NCBI GenBank assembly: GCA_004151065.3
Contig: NWUY0300010972.1
Coordinates: 40,101 to 50,197 of the forward strand
DNA from: Larix sibirica
Lineage: Eukaryota; Streptophyta; Pinopsida; Pinales; Pinaceae
Direction of reading: 5' to 3'
Length of the DNA: 10,097 nt
Positions 7,230-10,097 of this stretch are shown here, piece by piece. The notes below the pieces were generated by a model. It was not told the DNA's origin, did no database searches, and was given only the letters and a program-made list of their open reading frames with translations. How positions within the stretch are numbered: position 1 is the first letter of the stretch; the number at the start of each line of letters is the position of its first letter. A program made the position numbers and the translations under genes.

Positions 7230-8366
7230 TTTACAAGGGTGATACCATATTTCTCTTTTTTGCATGTCCATATGAACTTAAACACTTCTTCCTAATATTT
7301 TCCAAAACCCATTTTAGTATAAAATTCAGGAAGTTCCAATACAATAGAATTTCCTCCAAAATAGACTTGATAAGAAGTTTCCAACCTAAAGAGAGCCACC
7401 TATTATACCCAAAATTAATAGTTTTCTCAATTTTTTCTATTAGTAACTTCCAATCATTTATTGCCATCATCATTAGGTTTCAAGTATTACCCTAGGTATT
7501 TTAACCCTACTTGAAGATCAACCTATCGATAAGGAAACCCTAATAAAGTATCCTTACCTAATCACCCACCACATTGAAAAAAATATAATGTGTTTGCATA
7601 CTAATCTCCATCCTAGAGGCCAACAAATAAGCCTCTAATATTTTGTGTAGCTTATTGGCATCTCTTCTAGAGCCATCACAAAAAAGTAGCACATCGTACA
7701 CAAAGAGAAATGGTTAAAAAAAGAATTGTACATAGTTTTATCCCTTTTATAACTCCAATATTTTTTGCTTCTAGAATTTCCCTAGTAAGGCCTTATACTA
7801 AAATCATAAATAATAAAGGAGACGATGCACATCCCTATCTTAATCCTTGGGAAGATATAGAAAATCTAGAAGTTGCCCCATTAATAAAAAAAATCAAATG
7901 ACACTAAATATAAGCATCCCATGATCCAATTTTCCTTTGGAACATAGAATCTTATATGTATCAATATTAATCTCATGTAAATCCAATTAGCTCTACCTTA
8001 TTCTTTAGACAAGTCCATATTCAAAACCATGGTTGGCAATTTTTTTGTTTTGATAGAGTGTAAGCCATCGCGTGCCATCCCGAGAGCTTCATGGGCGTGT
8101 CTCCCATGCTTAAATCCAAACTATTTGTGTGAGATAATTTTTTAGGATAACTTCTTCACTCTAATTAATATTATCTTTTCTATTATAGTATATATGCTAT
8201 TGCATAAAGCTATGGATTCAAAATCACCAAAACTTGTTTGGTTGTCCTTCTTTAGGATTAAAGCAATGGATTCAAAATCACCAAAACTTGTATGGTTGTC
8301 CTTCTTAAGGATTAAAGCAAGGAAAGTTAAGTTGAAGGAACCCAACACTTGTTTTCCTTGATTCAT
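7230..8366 (-). pseudogene. Reverse transcriptase domain of the LINE
   Basis: RT copies element RNA at the target site. Blocks in order on the minus strand: FNLTFLALILKKDN (from 8366), SIALCNSIYTIIEKIIL, HEALGMARDGLHSIKTKK (about 8070), LNMDLSKE followed by a stop (block A, about 8030), FINGATSRFSISSQGLR then a stop in place of Gln and GCASSPLLFMIL (block B, about 7890-7800), FLFVYDVLLFCDG (block C, about 7710-7665), LKYLG (about 7500), and the thumb segment NRWLSLGWKLLIKSILEEIL (about 7410). Block C normally reads F-A-D-D; here the first Asp is Tyr, so the catalytic pair is lost. Frames 8366-8142 and 7473-7231 are each still open. A tandem duplication lies at 8206-8313. Confidence 0.85.
8206..8313. 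repeat. 54-bp tandem duplication inside RT
   Basis: Two direct copies, 8206-8259 and 8260-8313, differ at only three positions by eye (aaagct/aaagca, tgttt/tgtat, tcttt/tctta). Being 18 codons long, the copy keeps the frame. On the minus strand ALILKKDN-x-TSFGDFESI is read twice in a row, where other L1 RTs have this block once (usually ALIPKKDN...FRPISLCN). Confidence 0.9.
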
Positions 8367-9039
8367 CCAAAACCTTTAACAAGTGTTCTTTAATCAATTC
8401 ATAGAATGCAAAGAAGAGTTACTCTGTATTATACCCAAATAAAGACATGGAATCTTATATTTTTGGAAAGATGCCAACATAGATTTTAGTTCATATTTAG
8501 AGACCTAAGTTTCAATTTTTTTCTCATTTACAAATATTGGAAAATATGAGGTCATTTTGATCATTTTAGTTATATTTAATCTATCGAGTTCCTTATATGG
8601 TTTATGAAAATTATATACTCCTAATTATGCAATCTCATTGAAATCCCTAGATTTTCTTCCATCCTCTTTCTACATGTCCCAAATTTTATTAAGATTTTTC
8701 GTATTGTTGGCATTATTCTCAAAATATTTTATGTTTTCATCTCCTTTGGATAACCATAGAGACCCACTTCTTAATTATTGTTGAGACTATGTTTTTGCCA
8801 ATAACTTCTTCTTGGACTATTCCGAAACCTATAATCTTGTTCAACTTTCCTCATAAAAAACCCCATCAAAATCCTAAGCATAAACATATGCTATCATATC
8901 TTTCACTTTGACTAGGTCTTGCTCATCCTTCCTCCTTTTATTAAAACCCCAATTAGAAATTGCAGTCTTAACAGTTTTTCAAATTATTTGCAAACTACAA
9001 ACTAGCATATTCCCTTAAGGAATCATCAATGCTTTCCTA
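8367..9039 (-). pseudogene. Endonuclease-RT linker of the LINE ORF2
   Basis: On the minus strand, SLWLSKGDENIKYFENNANN (about 8765-8706) matches the conserved W-[LI]-x-x-G-D-x-N-[ST]-x-[FY]-F motif of plant L1 elements. It is followed by LNKIWDM, a stop, KEDGRKSRDF and GVYNFHKPYKELDRLNITK. MLASFQKYKIPCLYLGI near 8460 stands where the pre-RT motif (F-x-x-x-K-[SA]-P-G-P-D) belongs, with Pro-Gly-Pro-Asp no longer readable. Several stops and at least one frame change are present. Confidence 0.65.
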
Positions 9040-9814
9040 TTTAGCCTTAACAAGAATAATAAAGTCCTCCTCTAACTCAGATGGATTAAAATTGAAAGAA
9101 CTAGGAGGTTTACAATCATCTTTTGTCATTTCAAACAAAATAGGAAGATGATTTGAGTCCCCTCTAAAGTGCACTCAAGACCTTATTATTTTAGGATTTT
9201 CCATAATGGAATATAACCAATATGTTAGAGATTTTATCTACCCATGTTTCTTGTTCCTCTTAGTTAGGACCAACTTGATTGGTTTAACATCAAACAAGTT
9301 AGCTTCCTAAGTATTGTGAAGAGAAAAATATACAAAAGAATCTATTGTAGCTACACTTTCCCACACTTATGTTATTTTGGTTGTGAAATTTAAACTCCCC
9401 CAAACCTCCCCACATAAAAATTTGCTGAACTTTAGCAAATTTTAAGTCAACATCACCTCCCAATATACAACATTCTCCTCATGTGGCCCACAAATATTAA
9501 CTATGGAATAAGAATTCCCCATGTCCAAGGAGAAAAGTTTTGCTCCTATAATTGAAAAAGAAACAAAATAGAGTTAATCAATCTCGTTGATTTCTTCCTC
9601 CAAGTTGTTATCAACCCCTAGATATTCCTAGAGAATCTATACTGGAAAATCTCATTCATTCATAAATTTAGATGGATATATTAGTATTTCCCCCCTCCCC
9701 CATAGTCTCTTGAAATAAATCAACATCAAGTTTGTGTAGGTCAACCAACCTACCCAAGGCATATTTTTTGGATGGGTTGCTTGAACCCCAAGAATTGTAT
9801 GATAAAATGACCAT
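9040..9814 (-). pseudogene. APE-type endonuclease domain of the LINE ORF2
   Basis: This domain nicks the target DNA for priming. On the minus strand the reading starts with ATG at 9814 and gives MVILSYNSWGSSNPSKKYAL and LDVDLFQETMG, matching the opening WN-x-[RG]-G strand (catalytic Asn kept) and the QET motif (catalytic Glu kept). Then come FSSIDSLGIS, ITTWRKEINE, YSIVNICGPHEE, ILGGDVDLKF (the GGD-[LF]-N strand), ANLFDVKPIKLV, and RGDSNHLPILFE, where families usually have SDH: the catalytic Asp reads Asn. The tail SSFNFNPSELEEDF ends near 9050. Stops and frame changes separate these pieces. Confidence 0.75.
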
Positions 9815-10097
9815 GATTTAACCCTCCCTAGGGATTTCCCTACTCTAAGGGCCCCAGGAATGGTTTGGTACTTCCCTAACTTAACTTCTCTTATGACTTG
9901 TTTTAGCGTGAGATAGGTGATATTTCCTTCCTATAACATTGTCAGTCTCCTCCCTTATCAAATCACTACTAATTATGTTAGGGTCCTACCCTAACCCCTC
10001 TACTTTGAGGATACTTAGGAGTGCTTATTGATGTATGAGGCCACTTTCTTTGAATAAGGCCTATTATATAGTTAGTTGATAGTTACTCAACGCAAAA
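9815..10097 (-). other. Upstream of LINE ORF2; no clear gene
   Basis: Read on the minus strand this leads into the endonuclease. Pieces such as LKQVIREVKLGKYQTIPGAL are open, but I recognise no ORF1 RNA-binding motif or CCHC finger. It may be the ORF1-ORF2 junction, cut by the window edge. A small hairpin (gttagggt/accctaac, 9977-9995) is present and is unlikely to matter. Confidence 0.35.

Larger units (their letters stand above)
5590..9814 (-). mobile_element. Degenerate L1-type LINE, near-complete ORF2
   Basis: On the minus strand, homology-like segments run in the order endonuclease (9814-9040), linker (9039-8367), reverse transcriptase (8366-7230), C-terminal linker, zf-RVT zinc finger (about 6426-6365) and RNase H (about 6063-5600). 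This is the architecture of plant L1-like retrotransposons that acquired an RNase H domain. About 4.2 kb is near the full length for such an ORF2. Reading requires many frame changes and passes dozens of stops, so no protein can be made. It is not 5'-truncated within ORF2, which is less common than truncated LINE copies. The 3' end is not sharply defined. Confidence 0.85.

Noticed and set aside
7034-7495. 153-codon plus-strand open frame
   Set aside because: It lies antisense to the LINE thumb and C-terminal region, whose minus-strand reading (NRWLSLGWKLLIKSILEEIL) is clearly the real one. The plus-strand translation shows no motif.
9417-9443. Hairpin aaaatttgct/agcaaatttt resembling a terminator
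   Set aside because: It lies within the LINE endonuclease coding region of a plant genome; such short AT-rich stems are expected by chance.

Overview
This is repeat-filled nuclear DNA from a land plant. It is AT-rich, I found no intact host gene, rRNA or tRNA, and almost everything recognisable is decayed retrotransposon. Old, slowly eroding copies and a LINE with an RNase H domain fit a large plant genome, perhaps a gymnosperm, but that last step is a guess from family resemblance.

Layout: (1) Positions 1-1183 are mostly anonymous. They include a short perfect hairpin near the left end, a poly-C tract at about 785-794 that looks like the polypurine tract ending a minus-strand Ty3/gypsy element, and a GC-rich island at about 904-970. 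(2) Positions 1189-4391 are a structurally complete LTR retrotransposon on the minus strand. It has two LTRs of about 314 bp, 5-bp target-site duplications (tttct), a tRNA-Met-type primer-binding site and a polypurine tract. Its only recognisable coding content is a broken gag, with no protease, reverse transcriptase or integrase, so it resembles the non-autonomous TR-GAG class. (3) Positions 4397-5590 hold no gene; a faint minus-strand coiled-coil-like reading lies at about 4900-5290. (4) From about 5590 to 9814 runs a nearly full-length but dead L1-type LINE ORF2 on the minus strand. In coding order it has an APE-type endonuclease, a linker, reverse transcriptase, a zf-RVT zinc finger and RNase H. 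(5) Positions 9815-10097 are upstream of that ORF2 and may hold its 5' side or ORF1 end.

Both elements are inactive by sequence. The gag has in-frame stops. The LINE has many stops and frameshifts, a changed catalytic aspartate in the RT active-site motif, a changed endonuclease SDH motif and a changed RNase H aspartate. Two local rearrangements inside the LINE stand out: an exact-length 54-bp tandem duplication in the RT domain that keeps the frame, and a near-perfect 36-bp inverted duplication with a 3-nt loop. I see no sign of a new functional system; the interest is in the gag-only element and in these rearrangements.
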